Positions 51,790 through 63,874 of a DNA stretch of 64,000 nt are shown in pieces. Source of the stretch: Gyrodactylus bullatarudis (lineage: Eukaryota; Platyhelminthes; Monogenea; Gyrodactylidea; Gyrodactylidae); NCBI GenBank assembly GCA_012064415.1, contig SSNU01000082.1, positions 162,752 to 226,751 of the forward strand, read 5' to 3'. The notes below the pieces were generated by a model, which saw only the letters and a list, made by a program, of their open reading frames with translations, ran no database searches and was not told where the DNA came from. Position 1 is the first letter of the stretch. The number at the start of each line of letters is the position of its first letter. The translations under genes were made by a program, and so were the position numbers.

Positions 51790-53350
51790 ATGAATAAAAT
51801 GATTAGTGTAAGTACTTTTATTTTGTAATAGAAAAAACTGCAAATTTTCAATCAATTTGAAATTTATCGGAATTTTTCTCTTTCAGATGCTAGCTGCATT
51901 TCAGAGAAAGACTAAATTTTCCAAGTCTAAAACCAAGGAGTCAGAGAAGAAAATTGCCAACTCGAGAGCCTCTCAAAATCAATTGAGCGTTAAATTCCAA
52001 TCAGATTATCCAACAGAAATATGGGAAAAATCGAGGAGTCCCTCTCCAATTAGTCCACGGCCCAAAAATAGTCAAATTATGAAAATGTCAGCATTCAAAA
52101 TGGATGATTATTCATCTGAAAGTAGCGATAGCTCATCCACCTCGAGTCTTGATGCGATAGTTTATCTCGAAAAGGAAAAACACAAGAAAAAAACTAAAAA
52201 ACTCCAGGGTTTCCAGGAAAAGGAAATCTCTACAGACAGCTCATCAGATCACTCTTCAGACTGCTCAAGCCTTGATTGGCCACTAGACGAAACTACAAAG
52301 CGAATGGCAAAAGAAAGGAATCGACAACAGCACACTAAACCTTGTCAAGCTTCAAATCAAACTCCTCAGACTCCACAAACTTTTAGATATCCACCGACTA
52401 TTCATGTACCTCAGGAACAACCTCATTTGGTCTGTGTAACAGCAAACTACTTTCCATCAGCAGAGTGGCAGGCTCAATATCAAGTTATGCCAGTTAATTG
52501 TGGAGAATATGTTTATGTTGATAAGCAGCCCCCTAGAACCGAAGATGATTTAAGCAGAGGGGCTGCATCCTGGGTTTTGGTCCGTAAGCTCGGCCCAAAC
52601 TTAATTCTTAGTCCTCCAGGTTTTATTCCAAGACATTTGACAAGAATTCTAGACTCTAATGAAGTTTTGAAAGTAGTTCAAAATCTCACTCCTCACCCAG
52701 TTATGAATAGATCAGCAAATCAATTAAATGTGAACCAGCAAACTGATTACCATGGCCAATCAAATCAGCACAAGTTAGAAAATTGTTTCGAGCCAACTTG
52801 GGCCAAGAAGCTTGGCACTAACTTGCCGTACAATCCTAGTTATGATTTATCTTCTTCCCATCAAAATAACCGTATAAACTCCGGTGTCTATAGCTTAGAA
52901 CTTGAAGATAAAGATTCTGGTCGAGGTCCCAGTTCAGGTTCTGAATGGTCCGCCAGCAAATATGGATCATTTGCTGGCCTTGATGAACATGAGTTAGATC
53001 CTGATCCGGACCAGTTTTCAGAAAAGAGTCGACCCGATGAGACCAGTATTGATTTTAAAATTCCAATGAACCAAGTTAGCCAGAATAGTAATGAAAGCTC
53101 CCCACCAAATCTGCCACCCCCTATGAAACCTTTATCATGTGATATCACTCCAAAGTTAATAGAAAAACTGAATTGTATATATATTGGTGAATCAAAAGTT
53201 CAGTTTGCAACACCACTTATTCTACGGAATAGTTCAAAATTTTCAAATCAAAATTCTGGTAGTGATAAAAAATCATCTATCAACTGGGAGCCTTACAAAA
53301 CAATCACACAGAAAGATGAAAAGAAAATTGAAACGTTTACACGAGTTTGA
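51790..53350 (+). CDS. SH3-domain protein with long disordered flanks
   Basis: Proposed CDS joins a six-codon first exon (51,790-51,807, MNKMIS, followed by a consensus GTAAGTAC donor) to one large exon 51,887-53,350 after a TTTCTCTTTCAG acceptor; the 79-bp intron keeps frame, giving 493 residues. Alternatively translation starts at the ATG that is the first codon of exon 2. Counting from that ATG, residues 1-175 are Ser/Lys/Glu-rich and probably disordered, residues about 180-256 resemble an SH3 fold (LVCVTANYFPS, NCGEYVYV, ASWVLVRK, GFIPRHLTRIL), and the rest is again low-complexity with a Pro-rich piece (PPNLPPPMKP) that could be an SH3 ligand. The usual ALYDY motif is replaced by TANYF and an insertion sits before the conserved Trp. 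Probably a signalling adaptor; no orthologue name is supported. AATAAA lies at 53,605. Confidence 0.7.
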
Positions 53351-53604
53351 TTTTGCTTTCAATATTTATATCTTTCAAAAGGAAGCAACTGTTGAAAGAA
53401 TAGTCTGTGATTTACTGCATAACAATATTAAAATAATATCAATTCTTAATTTCTATCAACTTGATTTTATGAATCATTGAATGCATTCTTTTCTATCTTA
53501 AATTATTTGATCCTTATGTACATTGTATTTGAATCTTATAGAAGCAGATTAATATATATTCATTTGAAAAAAACTTATATCCAATGTTATGTAATTCTAA
53601 CTTT

Positions 53605-53610
53605 AATAAA
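53605..53610 (+). promoter_or_regulatory. Poly(A) signal candidate, SH3 gene
   Basis: AATAAA about 255 bp after the stop codon, the first canonical hexamer on this strand after the gene. Confidence 0.45.
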
Positions 53611-53885
53611 ACCTGTTTTGAAGTTTACACTAATGTTCTTATTGAATTCTCATAGAGTAATACCAAAACAAGGAAGCATTTCTATTTTTTACTATGATAG
53701 GTTACTAATCAGAAGATATTCTCAAAAATTTTCTACGAGTTGTTAGTGTGATTAATTTTCTCATATCAGATAATTTAATCGAGTTATTATTTCAAGTTGA
53801 AATTTGTTCTATAATCAGTAGCCCTAATTCAAATAGCCGAGTTTGTAAGCAACCAAGACTCAGTCACTGAGTTAAAATTCAACTT

Positions 53886-53945
53886 AAAGTTGACAACTCA
53901 AAGTTGAACTAATACATTTAAGTTGAACATTGAGTTGTCAACTTT
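53886..53945. repeat. Hairpin in the SH3-PP2A intergenic region
   Basis: AAAGTTGACAACTCAA (53,886-53,901) is the exact complement of TTGAGTTGTCAACTTT (53,930-53,945), with a 28-bp loop that contains two further AAGTTGAAC units. It could be a small foldback or, speculatively, a regulatory element upstream of PP2A. Confidence 0.6.
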
Positions 53946-54070
53946 TGAATAAAATTTGAATTCAAAAATCTACCAGTGTATGGTTTTAAAGAAGTAGTTA
54001 AAAAATTTTAATTAAATTTGTTTTAAATTACTAGGAATTAAGCAATCTTTACAAACTAATCTCTCATTAA

Positions 54071-55030
<960 letters not shown>

Positions 55031-55181
55031 GAATTTCGCTCAACTAAATGCGAATTGAATTGCTAATTTCAAAATTATTCTCTTTGGTATTTATTCAGAT
55101 ATCAGAATTTATATTTCGCATCTGTCAATTAATGTGTTCATATATCGTATAGTTCAAAAAACTCTTTAATTACTATTTGCT

Positions 55182-55187
55182 AATAAA
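55182..55187 (+). promoter_or_regulatory. Poly(A) signal candidate, PP2A gene
   Basis: AATAAA about 150 bp after the PP2A stop codon. Confidence 0.5.
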
Positions 55188-55533
55188 ATTCCCCATCAAA
55201 TCATTTGAATTTTTCTTCGAAGGATACTTTATATATGAATAGTTTTTGGTTCTGAAAAAATATCCAGATGTAGTTCTTAGAAGTAACTTATTATCCAGTT
55301 TCTAATGCCCAATACCAATATCTAAAACCTAAAAATCAAAACTTAGGGACCCAATCTGTAGAGTTGTAGACACTGTTATAGTGTAACAGTGTTATACACT
55401 TTAATTATTCCATATACCCTTGGACCAAAATTTGAATTAAATTCTTAATTGAAATTTGAGCATAAATTTTGAACGTAATTTAGTAATTATATGATTACAT
55501 AAAAATTCTATGATAGAATATAAATATAAAAAA

Positions 55534-55875
55534 TTATATTAAAATTGGTAAATCATTCTCTTCCAAATCATCCGTATAACCGTCATCTCTTGTGTTTACC
55601 AAATTTGTTCTCTTTTCTTTTTGCTCGTTAAGTTTAACAAAGTTATTAAATACTCTCCATTTTTGATATATCAAATAGCCAAGAACCACAATTCCAGTGC
55701 CGGAAAATAACAGAATAATTATTGAAAAGGGAAGAAACAAATCCTTATTCGTATAGTCATAGACGTAAGGACGGCAAAAAATCAACATGAAAACTCCGAG
55801 TGTAAACATTAAGCATACTGCAGCGAATCCTAAGTATAAAATCTTCACAATTTTATAATCTGTTTCTGTAACCAT
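55534..55875 (-). CDS. Small two-pass membrane protein, unknown family
   Basis: A 113-residue frame with two clear hydrophobic helices, about residues 8-33 and 45-68, each 23-26 residues, and a charged C-tail (EQKEKR, later DDLEEND). No signal peptide pattern is separate from helix 1. The short loop between helices (PYVYDYTNKD) would face the lumen or outside if the basic/acidic tail is cytosolic. The ATG at 55,875 is the first Met after an in-frame TAA about 45 bases upstream. It lies tail-to-tail with PP2A and head-to-head with the protease, whose first visible exon starts about 190 bp away. I do not recognise the family; the composition (a TM pair with polar ends, no frameshift) argues for a real gene. 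Confidence 0.6.
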   Translation of the reverse strand: MVTETDYKIVKILYLGFAAVCLMFTLGVFMLIFCRPYVYDYTNKDLFLPFSIIILLFSGTGIVVLGYLIYQKWRVFNNFVKLNEQKEKRTNLVNTRDDGYTDDLEENDLPILI

Positions 55876-56064
55876 TTGTATTACAAATTTTGTAATATTA
55901 CTATTTACAAATTTTTATTTAAACAGTGTCATTTTTATTAAATATTCTTCTTTCGTGTTGATGAATCGAATTCAACTAGTCTAGTTAATTTTCATGATCA
56001 ATACATATGCTTTTTATTTGATCACTCTTATTTTATACAAAGTTATTTTCATATTAATGTTTAG

Positions 56065-58010
56065 TCTGTTACATCTGATAAAGTACCGTATCAGTATTTT
56101 GAAGCCTATAGATTCTGGAAATTAGGGTATTGTGGCCAAAATGTTAACATTGGAATCTTTGATACTGGCTTAAACCTTCACAATGTTCATTTCAAATATA
56201 CGAATATTAGTTATTTACAAGATTACACCAGTGAAAAATTATCTTCTGTAATTTTTCAAAGATAATTTCTTTTAAAGTCCGAAGATATTGATGGCAATGG
56301 TCATGGATCATTTGTAGCTGCTGTAATTGGAGCATCTCCATATAAAATAAGAAATGAATACTTTTCAAGGATACTTTTTAGACCTAAAAATACTCTGGAG
56401 AGATGCCCAATCATAGGTTTAGCACCTTTATCAACAATGTACATTTTTAAAGTTTTCACTGATAATCAAGTATGATTTATACCATATGAATTAATTCAGG
56501 TTTCTAAAACTGATTGGTTTCTTGAAGCTTTCGATGAAGCAATAAAACAAAGGGTAGAAGTTATCAATCTTTCAATAGGAGGTCCTGATTATATGGATTA
56601 TCCATTCATTGAAAAGATTAAAGAAATCACTTCGCATGACATACTGCTTGTTTCAGCTATAGGAAATGATGGACCGAATTTGGGAAGTCTAAGCAATCCT
56701 GGTGATCAACTTGAAGTATTATCTGTTGGTGGCCTTGACAAGTCAACCAATAAACTCGCTTCTTATTCCTCTCGTGGGATGACACTTTGGGTTAGTTGGA
56801 TGAATTTAATCTTATTGCTGAGTCTAACTATCTGATCTTTTACAAAGAAATAATCCCAGTCAACAAAACAGTATTTTATATTTATTTTATCTTTCAGGAA
56901 TTAGAGTATGGGGGTTATGGCCGTGTGAAGCCGGATATTGTCGCTTTATCAGAGGATATCATAAGCGCCAAAGTGGAAAATGACTTTGTTCTTCTATCGA
57001 AAATGAATTTTCTTTCTGAATATGATGAAAATCAAAATTGTCAAAAGTTATCAGGCACTAGTGTTGCCAGTCCGATAGTAACAGCCGCAGTTTCTCTAAT
57101 AATCAAGTAACTTGGGCTCTTTTATTTTTTTTCCATTCTACAGCTCCATCAAGAGTAAACGTAATTACCTTGATGCTTTTGAGAAAGCTACAAACATGGA
57201 GAAGCCTCCACTAAATCCAGCCTCAATCCGACAAATTCTTATGGCTTCAGCTAATATTTTACCAAACTATTCAATGTTTGAACAAGGTTCCGGTGTCTTG
57301 GATATTGATAAAGCCTTGAGAGTATGTTTATTGCTCGATTCGATATATCATAAACCACTTTAATTTCTCTATTTGAAAGTCATTCACCTTAGTTTCTTTT
57401 TCTAAGCGAATCATTTATGAGCTCAAGTGTCATTGAATGAAATATATTGAAAAAATAGAATAACGTTCCATTTGATGAAGAGACATTTAGGTACAGTAAT
57501 TTTGACAAAAAAAGTATTAAAATTAAGTTCCTTCATCATGTATGAATAAATTCGTTATACTGGAAATAAATTAAATAAATTACTTTAGCTTTCAAGAATT
57601 TTCAAGCCACAAGTAACCCTTTTTCCGTCATATCTGGACTTTACTGAATCCCCATACATGTGGCCGTATTCGTATCAGTCGATTTATCTTAAATCCCAGC
57701 CGGTTATTGCTAATGTGAGAAATTTACTAAATTAGTATAATACAGAACTACTTTAAAGTAACTATAGATTACAATTTTAAATTCAATGTCCGTGGAAGGA
57801 CGTATAATTGATAAGCCAGTCTATCATCCGATTATTTCAAAATACGGCGACTGTCTAATAATAAAGGCCCAGACACCCACTCTGATATATCCCTATTTTG
57901 GCTGGATGGCAATAAGCATAGAAGTGAACGGAAATCTCGAAAATTGCAAAAATTCAAATTTCATCGCCGAAGGATACATCTCACTGACAGTGGTCTCCCA
58001 ATCAATCTAT
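56065..58010 (+). CDS. MBTPS1: Site-1 protease (MBTPS1-like subtilase), catalytic-core exons
   Basis: Golgi serine protease of the kexin/subtilase class that cleaves SREBP and ATF6-type membrane precursors. Seven in-frame exons with GT-AG borders: 56,065-56,247; 56,278-56,469; 56,500-56,790; 56,898-57,106; 57,144-57,321; 57,589-57,714; 57,768-58,010 (about 474 codons). The triad is intact: Asp in FDTGL, His in GNGHGSFVA, Ser in SGTSVASP; the oxyanion Asn is in SAIGNDGP. S1P-specific words follow, NLSIGGPDYMD, SSRGMT, SPYMWPYS and VEGRIIDKP, which separate it from other subtilases. Introns are 30, 30, 107, 37, 267 and 53 bp. The signal peptide/prodomain and the C-terminal luminal and membrane parts are not found: a GTTAGT donor ends the last exon and repeats follow. 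Either distant exons lie elsewhere or the gene is truncated. Confidence 0.85.
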
Positions 58011-58299
58011 GTTAGTCTTATATAATCTTATAAAATACAAAATAAAGTTGAGAATCATTAGATTTGCCAAGTAGGAAAATTATTTTTTGTTCATGCATTT
58101 GAATCTGAAATCATATAATTTGAAAAAAATAATTTGGGACATGAAGGGTTAAAATAGTTAGTAAACGTAGATTTGATCCGAACAATACTGACCTTTTTCT
58201 AAAGTCTCTTCCGGTCGAGATGGTCGAGTACCTTGCTCAGTGGATGGTACACTTTTAAAATTCAACTATATCTGAAAATCTGTATTTCTATTGAGCTAG
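58011..58299. other. Region after the last visible protease exon
   Basis: No continuation of the protease is readable. Around 58,120 a short phrase (AATAATTTGGGACATGAAGG) repeats one at about 20,350-20,370, so repeat sequence begins here. Confidence 0.5.
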
Positions 58300-58395
58300 T
58301 CACGGTGGCATCCATTTGTAAGCTGTAACATTCAACATCATGGGCTAATCCATTACCAAATAAGACGAACCTGTGGAATTTATTACCTAAGCAGG
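58300..58395 (+). repeat. Dispersed repeat shared with 22,804-22,923
   Basis: See the entry at 22,804 for the shared words. Here it runs straight into the family C foldback. Confidence 0.5.
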
Positions 58396-59100
58396 GGTAT
58401 TTGCAAAATGGTAACTCGGACCTTCCCATTTGCAGATATGGTGAAAGTGCTTGGCCAAATTACAATCTTGGTTACGTTTTTACATTGGATTTGAGGACCC
58501 CTAAAATTTAATTCATTATTGGTCCCTTTTTGCAATGTAAAATTTTAAATATTGCATTTATGGTCCCTTTTTCCTGTGTTGAAATTTAATAATTACAGTC
58601 ATGGTTAGTCCTCCCTATGCTGAATGATATTTATTTTGCAATTATGGTTGGAATCTTGTAAATCTATTTTTGGTAGCTGATTAAGTTTTTTATGTTTATT
58701 ATTATAATAATTATTCAGGACTATTCCTAAGTACTGATTTGTATTTACTCGAATTTAAATAAAGTTAATTTTTCGAATCAATTTAAAAATATCATAAATT
58801 CTAGGAATTTCTCTCTATTTGAAAGTAGTGGGTTTATTTTTTCATTTACAAAGGCAAAAATTTTAAATTTTATTGAATCGACTTCACCATATTCGATTTA
58901 ATTATGAGTAAATACAAATCAGTACTTAGGAATAGTCCTGAATAATTATTATAATAATAAACATAAAAAACTTAATCAGCTACCAAAAATAGATTTACAA
59001 GATTCCAACCATAATTGCAAAATAAATATCATTCAGCATAGGGAGGACTAACCATGACTGTAATTATTAAATTTCAACACAGGAAAAAGGGACCAAAAAT
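58385..59100. repeat. Foldback element, family C, copy C2
   Basis: Starts with GTATTTGCAAAATGGTAACT and CCTTCCCATTTGCAGATATGG as in C1. Arms about 58,563-58,760 and 58,905-59,097 are close complements (GGTCCCTTTTTCCTGTGTTG with its complement, and GTACTTAGGAATAGTCCTGA). The right outer arm is lost after GGGACCAAAAATG, so the copy is truncated on that side. Its centre is better preserved than that of C1. Confidence 0.85.
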
Positions 59101-59779
59101 GAAAAAAAATTCAATATGGTTGATTGCGATTTTATCTTTTTAATAAATAATGAATTATTCATTAAATTTTCCATGCAATTTCCAAATAATTCTAGATTCA
59201 CTTAGGCTAATCCTTGAAATATAAAAAGACCATAGCATCGTTCAAATAATATGCCTATTATTTTAATCATCGTCTATTGGGAATAAGCCAATCAATACTT
59301 TAATTAAGCCCTTAATTATGCGGAAACATGGTACTTGTATGAAACAATGTGAGAATTATTAAAAAAGCGCATTATTAAGAAACTTGAGACTTTACAAAAG
59401 AGTATCTTATATCAAGTTCTTTTTCTTAAAATAGGAGATATTCATAGAGTTATTGGGCCAATCAATAACTGCCCCTCTGCCCCTTTTCAAAATCCAAAAA
59501 AGAATCCTCAGACTACTTAAAAGTCATAACTTTAACTGAAAAATGCTCAAAAAATTAAATTTTATCGAAATTAATACCATACGAAAGACCTTTTTTCGCT
59601 GGTTCGATCAGTCTAGTATTATAATAATCTCTCAATCATGGTTTTCCCGCGAGTTAACTTCAAAGACCTCAAGAAATATATTCTAAGATTCAAAAAACTA
59701 ATTTTCTTTCCAAACTCCTAAAACGTTTGAGGGCTTGTCTTATCCCCAAAACAAACAAACGAGTCATCGATGTATGATG
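59101..59779. other. Stretch with no recognised gene
   Basis: Nothing supported. Confidence 0.45.
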
Positions 59780-60156
59780 CAAAGATAGGCTAACAAACAG
59801 ATAATAATAAGAAGATTCGAATTAATTTAATTGTATTGTTCATGTCAACGAGGAATTTGATTTGTATTCCAAATTTTAGACACCTTAAAGAAATTTGTAA
59901 TGGTTGCTTTAGAAACTGATTCGAATGCTCGCTGGATCATATTATAAGCACCTCTTATATCTGGAACGTATGTTTTACTCCTAATTTCTTTAACATCACA
60001 TTTGAATATTGAGATCAATGAGAAAATGCTTGAATATGAATTATTAATGAATAATTTTAAAACATCCGATTCCCAACTTTTTTTCAACACCATAGGCTCT
60101 CTCCATATTTATATTTTTCTAAAACTATTGAACATCTGTTTGTTAGCCTATCTTTG
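59780..60156. mobile_element. 377-bp element with 23-bp perfect inverted ends
   Basis: 59,780-59,802 and 60,134-60,156 are exact complements (outer bases CAAAGATAGGC). It encloses a transposase fragment on the minus strand and abuts a PLE fragment at its right end. I see no clear target-site duplication. It looks like an internally deleted DNA transposon. Confidence 0.6.
59845..60093 (-). pseudogene. Tigger/pogo-like transposase C-terminal remnant
   Basis: An 82-codon minus-strand frame whose end reads DIRGAYNMIQRAFESVSKAT then ITNFFKVSKIW. This resembles the end of the DDE domain in Tigger/jerky transposases (a helix with ...AW..VS..TI.NCF.KAG), with Trp and Cys positions replaced by Phe. 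The DDE catalytic part is absent. The assignment is from one short motif and could be wrong. Confidence 0.4.
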
Positions 60157-60157
60157 G

Positions 60158-60405
60158 CTTCAGCAAATCCTCATGAATCAAACTAAATAATCTCTGAGTT
60201 TTGAGAGAGTATGTTATTATAATGTTGATTTATGACATCATTATGTTTTCTTCTGATGTCATTACTGAACCCATCACTTTTGAAGTTGAGCTTCATAAAA
60301 ATAGTTGTTTTCTCCAGTTAATCTATTTCGACAACATCATTTCTATCCATAGATACATTCATGAATTTGTCAAAAAATTTACTGGGGTAACCATTTTCCT
60401 TCAAA
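60158..60405 (-). pseudogene. Penelope-like element fragment, second copy
   Basis: The complement of 60,158-60,405 aligns with 36,690-36,935 of the other PLE fragment: words shared include GAAGGAAAATGGTTA, AAATTCATGAATGTATC and TTATTTAGTTTGATTCATGA. Small deletions and stops break the frame. It corresponds to the linker between reverse transcriptase and endonuclease; homology stops at GCTGAAGCC, exactly where the 377-bp inverted-end element begins. Confidence 0.75.
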
Positions 60406-61386
60406 TATGTAATTGTAGCTTATATATAGAGAAAAAGTAATTTTCTTATGCTCAACTTAATGAGATGGATAAATTTAGAAAAAAAAGATCATGAATTTCT
60501 TTTAGTTCTGTATTGAATGAAATATTTCATAATTCGTGAGCTATTCTCATGTCCAAAAAAATCAAAGCAAGGAAAATTTTAATTGATAAAGATTTTTTGT
60601 AATACAATACTAACTAACGATAAATTTTTTTAATTTGAAATTTCTATTTTGTCATGTTGTATTTTTAAATTTTGTTTTTTCTTACGGAAATTAGAATCTT
60701 TCAATAAACTGATTTACTTTGTCAATCAGAGTCAGAAACTATTGAAATCCAAGTCCTACACTGTTAAATTAATATTATGCATTTTATAGATGGTATCTCG
60801 AGAAAGATATTGTGAATAAGAGTGTAATAAAATAAAATAAAATACAATACAATATTTAATCAAGGTTTTTATTGCTTACAAGAGGGAAATATCTTTGTTC
60901 AATGATTGATCAGACGGGGGTAGTATTAATTAATGATTAATAATGTAATCATTGCTTCTTAAACACACATTTCTAATGCTTAGTCTGGATTTTTACTCAA
61001 TTTGTATAATCACGAACAAACACTTAATCTTTGAAATCTAAATTGATGTATATTATCTTCTCACGACTAGCTTGCTCCACATCAGACAAGCAAGTATCAA
61101 TCCTATGAAAGAGTTAATGAAACTTAACTGACGGTCTCGTCTTCATTATCACTCGTCAATGCATCATAGTGAGGGCTTGAGCTTGTCTTTCAATAAAGCT
61201 ACTCGAAACCCCTATATTTATGATACTGTATTCGATTTCAAAGTGTTATCTATTTATAAAAGAATAAAATCATGTTTAAATTATTTCACATCCTGAATTC
61301 AATTTAGCCATTACGTTCTGACTATCATAACCTGATCTTTTAACAAGATGAACAAGTTTTGAAAACTACAATTCGATGCTGATGAT
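60406..61386. other. Stretch with no recognised gene
   Basis: Contains short AATAAAATAAAATAC tandem units near 60,829-60,853. No gene is supported. Confidence 0.45.
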
Positions 61387-61850
61387 AAAGCTAATTAACA
61401 TGAAGACTAGAATTTACTATTTTTACAAAAGACTAAATATTTTTTCCGAATTGTCAGGAATGCAAACATTTTTTAGTTTCCATTATAAAATGACCCAATA
61501 GATTGTCCACCAAGTAAAAAAATTTCCGAGAGATAATCAATCTAACGAAAATTACGAAAATGCCCCAATTTCTCACTTTTGAGGTCAAATATTTTTACTG
61601 ATTTTGAAAATTTGATTCAATTAAATGCCGATATTTGTAGATTATCACTAGACAAAGAACTTGAATTCGTCTAAAGAAATTTGTTATTAGTGTAAGAATT
61701 TCATGATTATCACAAAGAAAAATTATTCAAAATTTAAAAGTTGAAAATTTTCTTGAAAGAGGAGTACTTTTCTCTCAAATTTGAATTCTTTCTCTAATTT
61801 TGATACCAAATATCAACATTTTAATGTTTCAGGTCTTCGAAATAGATGAA
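61387..61850. repeat. Foldback subfamily A, diverged copy (A5)
   Basis: The left arm begins AAGCTAATTAACATGAAGA and keeps TTTACTATTTTTACAAAAGAC. A partial right arm appears at about 61,785-61,850 (GAATTCTTTCTCTAATTTTG, then ACCAAATATCAACATTTTAA). It is the oldest-looking complete-layout copy and its outer right end is missing. Confidence 0.6.
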
Positions 61851-62234
61851 AATGAGCTTTATTTATTTGATCCACAATTATATGAATTTCTCAAGGAAAA
61901 TAGCCAAGATTTCTCTCAAAATTAGTTTCTTTGAAGGGATTCTGATTAATTCATTTGGAGAAAAATAAATTATTCTTGTCTGTAAAACCGTTTGAATGAA
62001 CATGCTTTTTTGTTTATTCAACTTTTTTTATTTTATGACGAGTCCTATCATTTCAATTGTATGGAACAATAACTCTTGGAAATTTGCGTAATAGGTTTGA
62101 ACAAATTTGAAGAAATAAAATGGTAAGAGAAGTTAAATTTGTAAAAGAATAGACGTCAAAAGTTGAGACGTTTAATCATTGGTACTGAGATAGTCGGATG
62201 AACCGATCATCATTCTAAGGTTTTTAAATAAAAT
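61851..62234. other. Stretch with no recognised gene
   Basis: Nothing supported. Confidence 0.45.
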
Positions 62235-62250
62235 TGAAGAGACTTCAGAG

Positions 62251-62330
62251 TAAAAGCGTCTGATTCGAGACAAAAAGATTCTTGACTATTTCAGTACCGA
62301 AATGTCTAGATGAGACTTGGGAAAAATTTT
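62251..62330 (+). ncRNA. Diverged copy of the 12,401-12,475 motif
   Basis: The order of blocks is the same as at 12,407-12,475: AGCGTC, TTGACTA, TTCAGTAC, GAAA, a hairpin and CTTGGGAAAA(A)TTTT. The hairpin is GTCT (62,304-62,307) with AGAC (62,313-62,316) and a five-base loop, against GCCT/AGGC in the other copy. The CUGANGA box itself is destroyed here. Confidence 0.4.
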
Positions 62331-63672
62331 GGTTATATTCCATTCAAATTTACTTTATTATATAATAAATTTTTAAGATTTCTCAATGGAACAAAACTTT
62401 GGTGTTATCAAAATGAATTTGTCTAAAATCATTAATAAAATTACTTTTTCTTGAATCCCTTAGCCTGAATCGACTCCGTATAGATCAGATGTCAAATTTC
62501 CCATAAGGGTGTCTGTGATCAGTAGACCGAGAAAAGAGTAAGCATTCATCGGTATCAATATATAAAATATTAAATTAACACTAATATGCCAAGTTAATAA
62601 GATATGAAAGACAATAAAAATAATCAACTCTATCTCTATGGTGAGAATTGTTCTTGAGTCTCTCTATTTTCCCAATTAAACTTAATTTTAAGATTTAACA
62701 ATAGATATCAATAGATATAAAAAACTAAGGTTCATAGAATAAAAATTTCAGAGGAAAGACTTGCCAAACGTAGCAAATCAATATACCAACTACATTTTTG
62801 CTTGCAGATAATCCAGTTTTAGTTTTTATTTTCCCATGTTACCTTTGTAAGAATATTGTCAGTTTTATTCATAGAAAATTAAACATTCTATGCAACTATT
62901 GTATTGTCTTAAATGTATATATATATCGATTGGATTTTGCATTTAATTTAGTAAATATCTAGTTGGGATGTTTCCACCACTCTGAAGAACTAAAGAATTT
63001 TATTGTTATTTAATCTTTTGTTGATATTTTTCGCCAACTCCCAAATATAATTCAATAGTCAATTAGTTAGTTAATAGTCAAATGTATTGAAAGAGTATAT
63101 ATGTTACAATCAATGTGGAAACTCCCCTAATCCATGGTACCTAGAGTGACACAAAACATTATCCCTTCGAAATTTGTATCACTTGCTTTTATAGCCTGTT
63201 AAGCATTCGCATCGAAGCATACCATAATATCTGCTGTTTGATCCTAATTTCACTTCAGATCTTATATCGCATATGTCGCTGATATAAAAATTCCCCCAGA
63301 ATACTCAACTGGCCTCTTGAAAATAAGCTTTTTATTACTCCAACTATGGTTTGTATCTAGTAAAGACTAAAGAGGTCTTTGTGAGTGATGAAATAGATCA
63401 AATTTGAAGAGTCTTTTTGAGTCAATCTCTTGAATCTTCGAGGTCATATTTGTCCCTTCTTTGCTACTTCATGCAGTTTGTTTAATCATCTTTATAGCTT
63501 TGGTCTTGATTTCTTGTGAGGAACCATCGTCAAGTTAAGTTCTATAAACAGATAATTCGAGAAGCTTGAGTTTTGACTACTCAAAGGTTGCGAATACTTA
63601 TGAAAAAATACTTATTTAGTGTAATAACGAAAATATTATCCTAAAAATCTTTTTCTAGGTGAGAAATAGATT
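62331..63672. other. Stretch with no recognised gene
   Basis: Nothing supported. Confidence 0.45.
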
Positions 63673-63874
63673 AGTTTCCACATTGATGTATTCACACAAA
63701 ATCAGTGTACACACTGACGATTAATGTGTACACTCGAGTTTCCACATTGACGATTAATGTGTACACTCGAGTTTCCACATTGACGATCAGTGTGTACATT
63801 GACGGTTATGACCCTCAAATGGAAACTCAGTGTACACATTGATGGTTTTGGTCATCAGTGTACACACTGACGGT
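63673..63874. repeat. Minisatellite built on GTGTACAC and CATTGACG words
   Basis: A unit of about 33 bp (GAGTTTCCACATTGACGATT then AATGTGTACACTC) is repeated twice almost perfectly at 63,700-63,770, followed by diverged units in both orientations. It runs directly into the 126-bp repeat. A related fragment (ACAATCAATGTGGAAACTCC) lies near 63,107. Confidence 0.75.

Noticed and set aside
63690..63780. CTGACGA words in the right-edge minisatellite as hammerhead cores
   Set aside because: No GAAA box follows in any unit and the surrounding pairing is only GTGTACAC-type palindromes.
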